From assembly GCF_002575655.3 (NCBI RefSeq), contig NC_053039.3, positions 45,819,290 through 45,883,289 of the forward strand: 64,000 bases of DNA, given 5' to 3'. Position 1 is the first letter of the stretch. Each line of letters starts with the position of its first letter. The DNA comes from Aegilops tauschii subsp. strangulata. Its lineage: Eukaryota > Streptophyta > Magnoliopsida > Poales > Poaceae. The position numbers and the translations under genes were made by a program. Positions 13,089 to 24,734 of this stretch are shown piece after piece. The notes under the pieces are model-generated. The model did not search any database. It worked only from the letters and a program-made list of their open reading frames with translations, and had not been told where the DNA came from.

Positions 13089-13101
13089 TGGTATCAGAGC
13101 C
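13089..13101 (+). other. Primer-binding site (tRNA-iMet)
   Basis: TGGTATCAGAGCC lies four bases after the LTR end. It is complementary to the 3' end of plant initiator-methionine tRNA, the usual minus-strand primer. Confidence 0.92.
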
Positions 13102-13251
13102 AGGCTGACTGTAGGAAGCCACTAGGTGCGATCGCTAATCGGTTATTAGCTTCCTTTGTGCCTTTTCAACATTTTTGCAAATGTAGCTATTTTCTGTTGG
13201 TCATCATAAATTTATGACATGACTACTCAGAATTTTTGCCTACTTTTGTAG

Positions 13252-14058
13252 ATGGCTGGCAGCAACTGCGAGACTCGAGTGTTCACGAATGTGCCCGAGG
13301 GGTTTGTCAAACTCCTCGTCTCCATCACCAAGCTCGCGATCGGGCCAGCGACTCGTCCGGAGTTCACGCTTTATCAGCACAAACTCAGCGACGACGTGTC
13401 TATGCACCAGGCCGTGGTGCAATTCAAGGGAGGACGTTCTGCATCTCGCCACTTCCGTTTTGTGGGAAGGGCCATGCCTACGGAGAGGCATGCCATGCAG
13501 ATGGCTGCCCGTGAGGCAATAGCTCGCCTTCGGGACATTCTTCCTATGATGAAGACTCGTCGCTACCGCTACCTCCCATGCCATGTGCCATATACTTGTC
13601 ACTATGCATTCGCCTGCCATCGGGGAGAGCGAGATGAAGCCATCGAGATGGTTGTTGAGTACCTCAAAGATCTGGAGGAATCCTTCGACAACCTCGTAGA
13701 CGATCTTGTGGCTGCCCGCATGGACTTAGTCCGGGGCGGTCCTGCCAGCAGGAAGGAGCTTCTCCACACGGCACCGCCTCTGACATTCGTCTCGTCTTCA
13801 GCATCTTATGCACCGGCCATTTTGGCCACTGCTCGCCGTCTGCCTACCACTGAGGAGTTCGACCGAGTCATCGCTCCTACTCCAGTCAGAGCTGCACCGC
13901 CTGCCACACCCGCACTGCCACCCGTCGCTCTCGCGCCATCACCGCAGCGCAGTGCTACGCGCCAGGAGCCTGCTAGAGAGGAGGTGGAGGTTGAATCTCC
14001 TGCACCGCTGAGTCTTGCCCTCGGCAAGGGAAAGGACATCGTCACCATCTCCGACTGA
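13252..14058 (+). CDS. Extra ORF upstream of gag in the Gypsy element (268 aa)
   Basis: This intact ORF starts at ATG 13252, directly after a TTTTGTAG that looks like a 3' splice site, and ends 270 bases before gag. I do not recognise the family. Residues about 36-85 show a strand-strand-strand-helix pattern. It ends in an alanine-rich helix (PTERHAMQMAAREAIARL) that resembles the last helix of double-stranded RNA-binding domains; this is my inference from pattern alone. Residues about 125-160 look helical and acidic. The last 90 residues are proline/alanine-rich and disordered-looking, ending in an acidic patch and KGKDIVTISD, which resembles a SUMO-interacting motif. An intact frame inside an element whose pol is broken suggests either recent insertion or selection on the family. 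Confidence 0.7.
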   Translation: MAGSNCETRVFTNVPEGFVKLLVSITKLAIGPATRPEFTLYQHKLSDDVSMHQAVVQFKGGRSASRHFRFVGRAMPTERHAMQMAAREAIARLRDILPMMKTRRYRYLPCHVPYTCHYAFACHRGERDEAIEMVVEYLKDLEESFDNLVDDLVAARMDLVRGGPASRKELLHTAPPLTFVSSSASYAPAILATARRLPTTEEFDRVIAPTPVRAAPPATPALPPVALAPSPQRSATRQEPAREEVEVESPAPLSLALGKGKDIVTISD

Positions 14059-14380
14059 GAGCGCCGAGTAGCCGCGCGTTATGTCTGCTTGTATGATGTG
14101 TTTTATCTGTACGTTAGTTTGTAGTGGTGTGTACGCTGCTTTCCGAAGGAGTGTGCTAGTCTAATAACATGTCAGGATTGTGTACGCACATCCTGAGTGC
14201 TGTATCATGTGTTTGCTTTTCGCGTGTAAGATTTGTGTTAAGCAGTTCTTCTCCGTGCGAAATCGTTTATGCTTTCTTGAAAAATCTTGAGGTCTTTTAA
14301 ATTTTTGCCTTTGCAAGATTTTCCTTGTGCCACACAGTTCTTCTCATGAATTTTGCAAAATAATACCCCAGACTGGAAAA
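14059..14380 (+). other. Spacer between the extra ORF and gag
   Basis: This is 320 bases of T-rich sequence with no coding pattern. No clear splice or internal start signal was identified beyond ordinary TTTT-rich tracts. Confidence 0.5.
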
Positions 14381-17191
14381 ATGTCTCGTCCGTGGACTCG
14401 TTCCATGCCCAATCAGCCAGAAGAAGTTTATGGGACACAGACTAGCAACAACTTCACTCAGGGACAGTCCAGTCAACAGGACAGCGAAGCAGCCCTGTCT
14501 CAAGTATGCCGTCTCTTCGAACAAAGCCAGCAACAGCACCAAGAGATGATGAATCACGTCATCAATATGGGAAATCATCGTGAGCCCTATCAACCACACT
14601 CCAAGTTGTCTGAGTTACAGAAGACTCGCCCTCCAACATTTGCTCACACTGATAGGCCACTTGAAGCCGATGATTGGCTTCGTGACAACGAGAGAAAGCT
14701 GATTATTGCTCAGTGTTCAGATCATGAGAAGGTGCTTTATGCACCACACTACCTTACTGGAGCAGCTGCAGCATGGTGGGAAAACTTCCTACACATGCAT
14801 CCCAGTGAACACAACATCACCTGGGAAGAGTTCAAGGAAGGCTTTCGTGGGGCACACATCCCCAGGAGCATCATAAAAATCAAGAAGAGAGAATTTGATG
14901 ACCTCAAGCAAAGAGGCATGTCAGTGACAGAATACAACGGTCAATTTACCCAGCTATCTCGTTATGCCTACGACGAGCACATGACAGAGAACAAGAGGAT
15001 GAAAAAATTCTTGGACGGCCTGGCACCGGCACTAAGATGCCAACTGGTTGTACACACTTTCCCGGATTTTAAAACTCTGGTTGACAAGGCCATTACCTTG
15101 GAGAATGAGCGCCGTAGTCTGGAAGACATCCGTAAGCGAAAGAGGGATAAGACGACTCTTGCTCGCAACAACCGAAGCAAGACTGATGCTCAGAGGACTG
15201 AAGCAAGGAGATCCACGACTACTGATCTAAGGCCAACCAAACAGTTTCATTCCGGGGACAAGGACTTCACGTACCGTCCAGGGGTCACATGCTATGCTTG
15301 TGGTGAAGAAGGGCACTATGCTAAACAGTGCCCAAAACCAAGGAACTCGGCCCCCAAGCCGAACAATGGTGGGAATAATCCAGCCCCAAAGCCCAACAAT
15401 TTCAATCCCAACAATAACCACAGGAAGGGTCACCTGAACCATGTGACCAAGGAAGAAGCGCAGAATGCCCCAGACATCGTGCTCGGTACGTTCCCTATCA
15501 ACACAGTACCTGCCATGGTTTTGTTTGATTCTGGAGCTTCCCATTCATTCGTTTCGAAGAGTTTTGTTTTGCAACATGGTTTTCCGATGCTTCCCTTGGA
15601 AAAATCTATGATCATCAAGTCCCCCGGAAATAAGCAGATCGCTCAGAGTTACTGCCAAGGAGTGATCATAGAGTTCGAAGGACTACAGTTTCAAGCTAAT
15701 CTTATCGTGTTGGAAAACAAAGGACTGGATGTCATTTTAGGGATGGACTGGTTAACCACCAACAAAGGATTTATTGATTGTTTCAATTGGACCGTGATTC
15801 TCACGCACCATCACGGCAAGACAATAAAGGTTACAGCTCAAGAAAGACCACGGTCACAACAACCAAAATTGAACAAAGTGAACATTTCAGAACTGAGAAA
15901 AGTTCCAGTGGTATGCGAGTTTCCTGACGTATTTCCTGAAGAACTACCAGGCATGCCACCAGACCGAGAGATAGAATTCAGCATTGAACTAGCACCTGGC
16001 ACCGCTCCCATCTATAAGAAACCTTATAGAATGGCACCCTCAGAATTGGTAGAATTGAAGAAACAGATAAAGGAATTACTGGACAAAGATTTTATTCGAG
16101 CCAGTTCCTCACCTTGGGGTTCGCCAGTATTATTCGCCAAGAAGAAGGATGGGACACTGAGACTGTGTATAGACTATCGAGCTCTCAATATGGTCACCAT
16201 CAAAAACAAATATCCGATGCCACGGATAAATGATTTGTTTGACCAGCTCGCACAAGCCAAGGTGTTCTCAAAAATTGATTTGAAATCGGGGTATCATCAA
16301 TTGAAAGTACGGACAGAAGATATCCCTAAGACAGCATTTACCTCCCGATACGGATTATATGAGTTCACAGTGATGCCTTTTGGACTAACGAACGCCCCCG
16401 CATATTTCGTCCACCTCATGAACAAAGTGTTCATGAAATTCATGGACAAACTTGTTGTGGTGTTCATTGACGACATTCTGGTTTACTCAAGGACACCAGA
16501 AGAGCATGTTGAGCATCTCAGAATTGTTTTGGGAGAATTAAGGAAACATCAGTTGTACGCCAAATTTAGCAAGTGTGAATTTTGGCTAAGACAAGTTGGT
16601 TTCCTAGGCCATATATTAAACCAAGAAGGCGTGGCCGTAGACCTAGAAAAAGTCAAAGCCATACTTGACTGGAAACCACCCGCCAAAATAACAGATGTGC
16701 GGAGTTTCCTGGGAATGGCCGGATATTACAGAAGATTTATTGAAGGATTCTCCACCGTGTCGAAACCAATGACCCAGTTGCTCAAGAAAGACAAGAAGTT
16801 TGTATGGACGGAAGCATGCGAGAAAAGCTTCCAAGAACTCAAGAAGAAACTAACAACCGCACCGGTCTTAACTGTGCCAGACATACACAAGAGTTTTGAA
16901 GTATATTGTGACGTGTCCCGAAAGGGCCTCGGATGTGTGCTGATGCAGGATGGCAAAGTTGTCGCGTATGCCTCCAGGAAACTACGGAAACATGAGGAAA
17001 ATTATCCAACTCATGAGCAGCGGTCATCCATGCACTCAAGGAGTGGAGGCACTTTCTGTTGGGAAACCGCTGTGAAATATATACGGACCATAAGAGCCTT
17101 TAATATATTTTCTTACGCCAACGACGCTGGCTGGAATTGGTCAAGGACTATGATGTCGGCATTCACTACCATCCAGGGAAAGCAAATGTAG
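14381..17191 (+). pseudogene. Gypsy gag-pol: Gag, protease, RT, broken RNase H
   Basis: The likely start is ATG 14381 (KMSRPWTRS). The frame also runs open upstream from 14327 but without an ATG. Order: retrotransposon Gag domain ([11 protein letters not shown] to LSRYAYDEH, about 14660-14980); CCHC knuckle [14 protein letters not shown] (about 15291-15332); aspartic protease [12 protein letters not shown] (about 15520); RT from [13 protein letters not shown] (16024) with [10 protein letters not shown] and catalytic FIDD (about 16461-16475); then RNase H starting [10 protein letters not shown]. RNase H is destroyed. Near 17017 a short deletion removes the residues between THEQ and AVIHALKEW and shifts the frame. 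In the correct frame a TAA follows DHKSL near 17100, and a second in-frame deletion removes about ten residues before RQRRW. The annotated frame after 17017 is therefore nonsense. Confidence 0.9.
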
Positions 17192-18546
17192 TGGCTGATG
17201 CCCTTAGTCGGAACCCCAGCCTGGACAACGACAGTCCACAAAACTTGAGGCCTGAGTTTCAGCAAGAGTTCGCTAGGCTCAACATGGTGTTAGTCTCTGA
17301 GGGCACCGTATCAAATCTGGAGATACAACCCACCCTAGTGGAACAAATTAAGAAGGCTCAGCAGGGACATCCCAGCATCGTAGGTATAAAGAAGAAAATG
17401 AACCTTGGTAAGGCTTCAGAGTTCGTCACAGATAGTGAAGGAATATTATGGTACGGAGACAGACTTTGCGTACCTAACATTGAGGAACTCAAGCAACAAA
17501 TCCTAACCGAAAGCCACACCGCTCCATACTCGATCCACCCTGGAGGAACCAAAATGTACAAAGACATTCAGGAAAGATTTTGGTGGCACGGTATGAAAAG
17601 GGATATAGCCGCATTTATTGCTTGTTGCGATTCATGTCAGCGCATCAAGGCCGAGCATCAAAAGCCAGCAGGGCTACTCCAGCCAAACAGGATACCGGAG
17701 TGGAAATGGGATGAAATAGGAATGGACTTCATCGTCAGATTACCTCGATCACAACGCGGAAATGACGCCATATGGGTCATCACAGACCGACTAACCAAGG
17801 TTGCTCATTTCATTCCCGTGAAGACTACCTACTCCACACAAAGGTTGGCCAAGCTTTATCTCTCCCGTATAGTTTGTTTGCATGGAGTCCCAAAGACTAT
17901 AATATCCGACCGAGGCACCCAATTTGTCTCTAAATTCTGGGATCACTTACAACAAGCTCTGGGCACGCAACTAGCTTTCAGTACAGCGTACCACCCTCAG
18001 ACTGATGGACAGACGGAACGTGTGAACCAAATCCTAGAGGACATGCTGAGAGCCTGTGTGCTCACCTATGGATCCAGTTGGGAAGGAAGTTTGCCATACG
18101 CCAAGTTTGCTTACAACAACAGTTACCAAGCCAGCTTACAAATGGCACCCTTTGAAGCATTGTACGGACGGAGGTGTTGTACCCCACTGAATTGGTCAGA
18201 GACAGGTGACAGTCGTATCTTCGGCCCAGACATGCTCAAGGAGGCCGAGGAGAAAGTTAAACAGATCAGGGACAGACTCAAGATAGCACAAAGCCGACAG
18301 AAGAGCTATTACGATAAAAAACATCGTGAGGTCAGCTTTGAACCCGGTGATTTCGTATATCTCCGAGTGTCTCCTATGAGGGGTCTGCAACGGTTCAGAA
18401 TTAAGGGGAAGCTAGCCCCAAGGTTCATTGGACCATTCTGTATAGTTGCACGAAGAGGCACGGTAGCCTACAAACTAGACCTACCCAAGGAGTTGTCAGA
18501 CGTCCATGACGTGTTCCACGTCTCACAATTGAGAAAATGTGTAAGA
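17125..18546 (+). pseudogene. Gypsy pol continued: RNase H end and integrase
   Basis: The frame resumes after the RNase H lesion with [24 protein letters not shown], the RNase H C-terminus. The integrase zinc domain follows (H..H in HTAPYSIHPGG, then CCDSCQ, about 17515-17640). The core contains GMDFIVRLP, DRGTQFVSKFW and the glutamate of QTERVNQILEDM, so the DD(35)E residues are present. The C-terminal domain reaches HDVFHVSQLRK. There is no real start codon, because this is a fragment of one polyprotein. A frameshift at about 18547 (a two-base loss by my reading) separates it from the chromodomain. Confidence 0.88.
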
Positions 18547-18548
18547 CC

Positions 18549-18793
18549 CGGAGAAGCATGTATCCCATGAAGTCATTGATGTGCAACCAGACCTCACCTA
18601 CAGAGAGCGGCCAGTAAAGATTTTGGAAGAGTCTAAAAGAAGGACCCGTCAGAAAACGACAAAAATTTTCAAAGTTCAGTGGAGCAACCACACTGAGGAT
18701 GAAGCTACATGGGAAAGGGAAGATTTTCTCCAGGCAGAGTATCCATATCCATTTGAGGATCAGCTGAAATCTCGAGGGCGAGATTTTTCCTAA
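18549..18793 (+). pseudogene. Chromodomain tail of Gypsy integrase
   Basis: In the frame +DPEKHVSHEV it encodes VKILEESKRR, KIFKVQWSNH and EATWEREDFL, the aromatic-rich chromodomain words found at the C-terminus of chromovirus integrases. Such chromodomains are thought to guide insertion by binding chromatin. The domain is complete but out of frame with the integrase because of the lesion at about 18547. Confidence 0.85.
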
Positions 18794-18805
18794 GGGGGTA
18801 GGTGT
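18794..18805 (+). other. Polypurine tract region
   Basis: GGGGGTAGGTGT-like purine-rich sequence directly precedes the 3' LTR, the expected place for plus-strand priming. It is short and interrupted by pyrimidines. Confidence 0.55.
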
Positions 18806-21800
18806 TGTGACACCCAAAATTTTATTTGGATTTTTCAAAACTTTTATTTGATTTGAGGGAGGTGATTTAAAATTTTCTTGCTTCTAAGGAACTCTCCCTC
18901 TCAAAATATTTTCTTTTATGACAAGTGTTTTGGATTCACCCAAGACCTGAATTTGGTCTTAGAAGTTTTCCTTTTTATTTGGACACAAACCAAAATGCTT
19001 TTCACTTGAAAAAAAAATGTCTTTTGAAAATTCCTTTGAAAAGCCCTATGGCTTTTGGAATGATCCTTTTCCACTTTCAAAAAATCTCTCTTGCCATGAC
19101 CTAAGTGTAAATCCCCTCTCATAAACCTTTCCTCATCTTTGGATCATGTTTTACTTCAAAACCAGCAAATGGGACCTCTCCATATATTTATTTCCATTTA
19201 TTTCTTATTAAATATTATTTCTGCCTTCTATCTTGATCCTTGGAGATTTACAAAGGAGCTACCCTTTCTGTTTTGATTTTTGCCCCCAAACCAATTTCCC
19301 TTCCTAGTCCTTTGAACCCTCAACCAAGATCCATGAAGATCCACTGGTCTTCAGTTCAAATTTTTCAAACTACACCTGCTGCAAGTTTGGACCAGATTTG
19401 CCAAATTTGATGAAATTCATTCAAATCCTTCTCCTAAAAATCTGAGAAAAATCAGGCAGCCTCTGGGTGAACTGAGAGGTCACCTCACCAAGTCCCAGCT
19501 CCAGGAAAAAAATTTATGCTTGCCAAATCATTTCATCGAACACCTGCTGGACACTGTTTCTATAATGTTCAGTCAAGTTCAGTTAACAGTGTCTGAAACT
19601 ACTGTCGTTTCTTCAGTGTCTGTTGTCGATCTCGCCAGTGCCCCGGCGTCGCCGTGTTTCCTGTCCCCTCCCCCTTGTCCTCTGCACTGCACGAGTGCCT
19701 GGAAGGTTGCGGGCGTCGGCGATGAGCAGGAGGAGGTGCGCCACCCCGTGACCGACGCCAGCGGCGGCTTTGCGGCCGCCAGAGAGAGGCGCAGCGCAGA
19801 CGGCGCCGTCCAGCGCCGCCCAAGCCACTGGAGGCCGCCGCGTGGTCTTCCACTCCCTAGTGCGCGCTGCCACCCTCGTCGTGAACCGCTGGGCGCGGAG
19901 CGCGCTCTCTGCCACCGCCGTGCCCGTACGGCGAGCCCGCCGTGGACCGGCGCCATTACGCCAAGACCGACCAGGATTAGCGGGGGAACGGCACCAGTAC
20001 ACCTCACTGATGCTGTCTGGCCACTTAAACTCCTTGCCAAGCCACTGCCTCGCCGTAATTGCTCGCCGGAGCGATCCCGTTCATGGCCACCCCCTCGAAT
20101 CGCCTATAAATAGAGGCCCCGAGCTCCACCTCGAACCCACACCACCTCTGCACACCTCCAACACCCCGCCTAGCCACTGGAAGAGCCCCGAGGGAGCCTT
20201 CTTCCTCAACTCCGGCCGCCGCGACCCGCCACGGGATCCAGCTCGATTCGCTCCCGTGCGTGCATCCCTAACCCCCAGCTCTTGCCAGTAGCTCTCTAGT
20301 GCATCCATCCTTCTGACCCGCGCTTCAATTCGGAGTTTGCAGCACCCACCGGAGTTCTCCACCATCGCCTGAGCCGCCGTCCGCCGGAGAAAGTGTCGCC
20401 GTCGACGTGGTGCTCTCCGACGACCAAGTCCACCACCCACCGATGTGGAAGGACGCACTGAACCTCTTGGTACACTCTGATCTCCCTGACTCGCCGTGGT
20501 TCGACGCCAGCGACCACCGCAGCCTTTGGGCGCCGGCGAGGATTTGAACCTGACATGTGGACCCCCCACGTCAGCCTCTCTTTCTTTCCCCGCGAACCGT
20601 TTTCTGTTGGCGCCTTCGGGCAGAGTACGTTTTCTCTTTTGGCTGACGTCTTTTACTCCGAACCGTTTTCTGCTTTCTCAGTTGAGTCCCTGGATATTTT
20701 CTGTTTCATCACAGATTAGTCCCTGGACTAAAACTCTTATAACTTTTTAATAAAAAGTGATTTTTGAGTGATTCTTTTTCTGACAGTCTTATATTTTTGT
20801 CTAGTTTTTTATAGGATTTATTTGGAAATTTTTTAGACAACTTTTATGCACGCGTTGGTTTTCACGTTAGTATGCATTTTCGCTATACCGTAGGTTCCGG
20901 AAGAGGTGACGGAGCCGCGAACTTCGCCGAGCTAGACTCCGACTTCTCTGAACCAGGCAAGCATGTTTGAACCTTTGATATGATAGGTGTTTTGCATGTT
21001 TGCTTGAATGGTTATGCATGGCATATGAGCATCGGTGAGTATCTCGTTGCATGTAAGGCAACTACCCGTGTGTTCCGAAGTTACTATGATCTCTGAGGAG
21101 AGATGGCCTAGTCATGTGGTGACATGAAGGGCAGTAAGGTGGTACTGCTGTAGCATGCCAGCCTTACGTCATCCGATAAATTCCGACGTTAACATGGACG
21201 GAGTCACGTCATCGTTCTTCCCCCTTCCGTGCTACCACATGTTTTTTGCCAGAATGCGGTTTAGTAAGTTGGTAACCTCTTTCCGTGTACACACCAAATA
21301 GAGGGGCCGGGATGAGGGTTCCATGGCCCTGGATTAAAGCCAGTCATCCGGTCAGGGGGCATGGGTGTTTCCGGTTGGGACCGAGAGGGGGGCACCCCTT
21401 AGAGCGCGCGTATAGAAATTTGATCCCATGCTACGCGAGGTTGTGGCCTCCCCGTCTCAAGGTTTTTCTTGAACGTTGCCGAGGGTGATTCCTGGCTTCG
21501 GAATGTTGAATGGGTGTTTACTGGTTAAATGTGTTTCTTCCAAAACACCATAAACGGAACTAGTCCCCGTGACTACTGAAATCCGTTGGCTGTGGTTAAA
21601 GTACAAACTCTGCAGAGTCAAATCCTTCTGAGTCATCGTATCCGTGGTCAAGGACCGTGATCAGTGAACCCATATCTATGTCAAGTCCTCGTGGTATTTT
21701 CCCCGGTGAACAAGCTTGATTGGTATATTGGTTGAACGTTATTCCGTGGTTGGACTAACCCTGTTGTTTATATCTGATTATGCCCTTGCAGTGTTTGAAT

Positions 21801-22765
21801 TCTTGAGCTACTGAGATATCAAGTTAAGATATATAAGCCCTTTATGTGATGTCGCTCAGACGTCCGACTGTGGCATGTTTGTCTTTTACTTTCAATATAA
21901 GCCCTTTATGTGATGTCGCTCAGACGTCCGACTGTGGCATGTTTGTCTTTTACTTTCAATATAAGCCCTTTATGTGATGTCGCTCCGACATCCGACTGTG
22001 GCACGCACTGTCTTTTATTTTCCCATTATAAGCCCTTTATGTGGTGTCGCCCTGACGCCCGACTGCGGCATTCTTATTCTTGCATTTTCTTCTCGAGGAG
22101 TCATTCAGACCCTCGTTTGGCACCCAGTATTTATTTTGGGATTTCGGGAGGACTACCGCCCGACTTCTCTTTTATTTTCCATGCATTATTATCTTTATGT
22201 CTGAGTGCACTTGTTAATCTGTTCATATGCATCGTGTTTACATTTGTTATATCTCATGTCCGAACTGTCTTGCGAGTACTTTCATAGTACTCACCTGGCT
22301 TGTTGATTTGGCCAGATGTTGACGAAGGCGATCTCATGGATGAAGAGTTTGATAGTGAGTCCGACGCCTAGAGGAATCCCAGTCAGTCCCGTGTGATCCT
22401 GGATATTGGTCACTTGTATTATATACGCTTCCGCCACCCGCAATAAGTCTCCTCGAGCCTCACTCCGACGCTCGAAGAGCTGTTAGATTCAGGAGTCTTG
22501 TCACCCACTTCGCGGTGATATTTCCACCACCACTTCTATCGTGAGTTAGTAGTTATGCCACCCTATCCGCCATTATGTTTTAATGGTGTGCATGTAATAA
22601 ATTGTTTGGGCAGTGTCCGCTCAACCTTGTATTATGTTCGGTACTCCTGGTATTTTCTTCTGTGACCAAGATATTGTCTACCAGTGAAAAGAAATTCTTC
22701 TTTACTGGTCCGTAAAAGGGATTGGTCTCTCAATAAATATTTTTATTGAAAAACCGGTCATGACA
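18806..22765 (+). repeat. 3' LTR of the Gypsy element
   Basis: It begins TGTGACACCC and ends GGTCATGACA, matching the 5' LTR throughout including the TATA box (about 20104) and the 64-67-bp tandem array (about 21832-22090). Scattered single-base differences are densest in the GC-rich block. The copy is followed by the AAATA duplication. Confidence 0.95.
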
Positions 22766-24336
22766 AAATACTTGTTTAATACTTTTTGAAATGTGTTTTG
22801 AAGAGTATGTGTATATATACATCTTACCACCCGGGAGTAGTTACCCCACATGTCCATATTCTACCATGTGATGCTATATATAGTACTTTTTCATGTGAAA
22901 TATCTTCATATAATATATCCAAGATATTTCAAAGAAAGCTATACAAAAAATTGCATGTGAGACAATAAGTTTTGAGATATTTTGAAGTATAAAGAAAAAT
23001 ACAAAACTAAAGCAAAAAACGAGAACAAAAACCAGAAAACAAAAATAAAAAGAACAGGCCGCAGCCTCCCGCGCGACTGTGCCGGCCCATCTGGGGCTCC
23101 CCTCCCCCCCCCCCCCCCCCCCCACCCTAGGGTTCGACCTCATCTCGGAAAATCCCTATTCAACGCATTTTGCGTCGAACTGTTGAGTAATCGTTCGAGT
23201 TGGGCCGGCCAGTTTAAGCGTTTCAACGTCCCCTGTTTTCAGAACCTTCTAGAGGTTTCCAGCCGTTCTTTTTCTGGTTTTGGGAAACTTCTAGAAGGTT
23301 CCTGTACCGGCTTTTTTTAATCTATTTTTTGTTTGTTTTCCTTTTTTCTATTTTTCTTTTCTCTCCTTTTATCCTTTTCTGTTTATTTTTCTTTTGTTTC
23401 TATTTCAGTTTTTTATTTTCTTTCCTTTCATTTTTATTTTTCATTCAATTTTCTTTCTTCAATTAGTTTCATTTTTTTTAGAATCATTGTGTTTTAAAGT
23501 TTTTTTCATCAATCCGAAAAATAACTAGGATTTTCAAAAAAAAAAGGTTCAGAATTGCAAAAAAATGTTCCGATTATAGAAAACTCACAAATTTAAAAAA
23601 AATCATGTTTAAAAAATAGTTTGCAAATTTCCATTTTTCCAGGTGTTTAAAAATGTTTGCAATTTTTTTAAAAAGTATCATGTTTTCAATTTTTGTTCGG
23701 TAAGGCTTCCTTCAAAGTTGTCAAAACTTTTTCATAATCTGTTCGGAATTTTAAAAAATGTTCCTGTTTTCAAAAATAGTTCATAAATATAGATATTTTT
23801 TCATTTTTGCAGGAGTTTAGGAAATTGTCACAAATTTTAACAAATGTTTGTGTTTTCAAATTTTGTATGTGTTTTTGAAAAGTTGTTCGGAAGGTTATTC
23901 AAAAAATATTTAGAGCTTCAAAAAATTGCCTGGTTTTAAAATTTTGTTTACAAATTTTTAGAAATGTACATGTTTCAATTTTTTAGGAGTTTCAAAATAT
24001 GTTCCTGTTTATAAAATTGATCACAAATTTTAAAAAATGTTCTTGTTTCAAATTTTCTTTGGGAGTTTTAGAAAAAACTTCGGTTTTCCAAGTTTTGTTT
24101 TGGAATTACAAAAATGGTTCCCATTTGAAAAAAAAGTGTTCACGCTTTTCAGAAAATGTTTTCAGCATTTAATTATTGCCATTGCCTTAGAAAAATTGCG
24201 TTTAAAATTTTCAGAATTTGTTTAAAATTTGCGTTGGTGTTTGGTTCTTAATAGTTTGTGTTGTCATAAAATCGTTAAAGCTCGTTAGCTCAGCTGGTTG
24301 TAGGCACACTCTGAAGCATTAAAGATGAGTCCAGCT
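22766..24336. other. AT-rich intergenic stretch, no gene
   Basis: It starts with the rest of the split tandem repeat. A run of 20 C lies at 23104-23123 beside a short GC-rich patch. From 23300 to 24240 there is a long degenerate series of AAAATGTTCNNGTTTTCAAAATT-like phrases with poly-T and poly-A runs. At 24286 a tRNA A-box-like phrase (TTAGCTCAGCTGGTTG) appears without a matching B box. No coding signal. Confidence 0.6.
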
Positions 24337-24734
24337 CCCGCTATGTTCTGGCAGAAAAGGGGCGACGCCCAGCCGCCGCCGCCACCACGCACGTCCTTCG
24401 TCGGCGAGGACGGCGCGAGCGCCGCTCGGGGAATCCACCCCCAAGGCGGATATGTTGCGGCTCCGTCCGCCTGTGTGGCCTCGTCCGCCCGTGCAGCTTT
24501 GTCCGCCTCTGCGGCCTCGTCCACCATGTCTGGGAGATTGAGAAATCATTCGTAAGACCTTGTTGTTGTGAAAGGGAGACCAGAATCCAATCATATGGAA
24601 GCAGATTTGCAGAAGGAACAGTTCTGGGAAGGGATCGAATTAGCACTCTCGATCCAACTGGGGAACAGTTCGATCCCGGCGGCCCTGTCAGGAATCCTAG
24701 TACCAATCTCCTGCCACTAGTGCATAGAACTGGG

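Larger units (their letters stand above)
9127..22765 (+). mobile_element. Complete Gypsy chromovirus (Tekay/Del-like), 13.6 kb
   Basis: Two LTRs of about 3.96 kb (9127-13084 and 18806-22765) flank a primer-binding site, an extra upstream ORF, gag-pol in Gypsy order (Gag, protease, RT, RNase H, integrase) and a C-terminal chromodomain. The insertion is bounded by perfect 5-bp duplications AAATA at 9122-9126 and 22766-22770. By eye the LTRs differ by roughly 1-2 percent, which at a commonly used grass rate (1.3e-8 per site per year) suggests insertion well under a million years ago. That is inference, because I could not align them exactly. Pol carries internal deletions and frameshifts, so the copy is not autonomous. 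Confidence 0.95.

Noticed and set aside
14327..14380. gag start at 14327
   Set aside because: The frame is open from 14327, but that codon is GTG. The first ATG, at 14381, has a normal context and is the more likely start.
24286..24320. tRNA-like start (TTAGCTCAGCTGGTTG)
   Set aside because: An A box alone; no B box, acceptor pairing or 70-80-base clover leaf. At most a SINE fragment cut off by the LINE.
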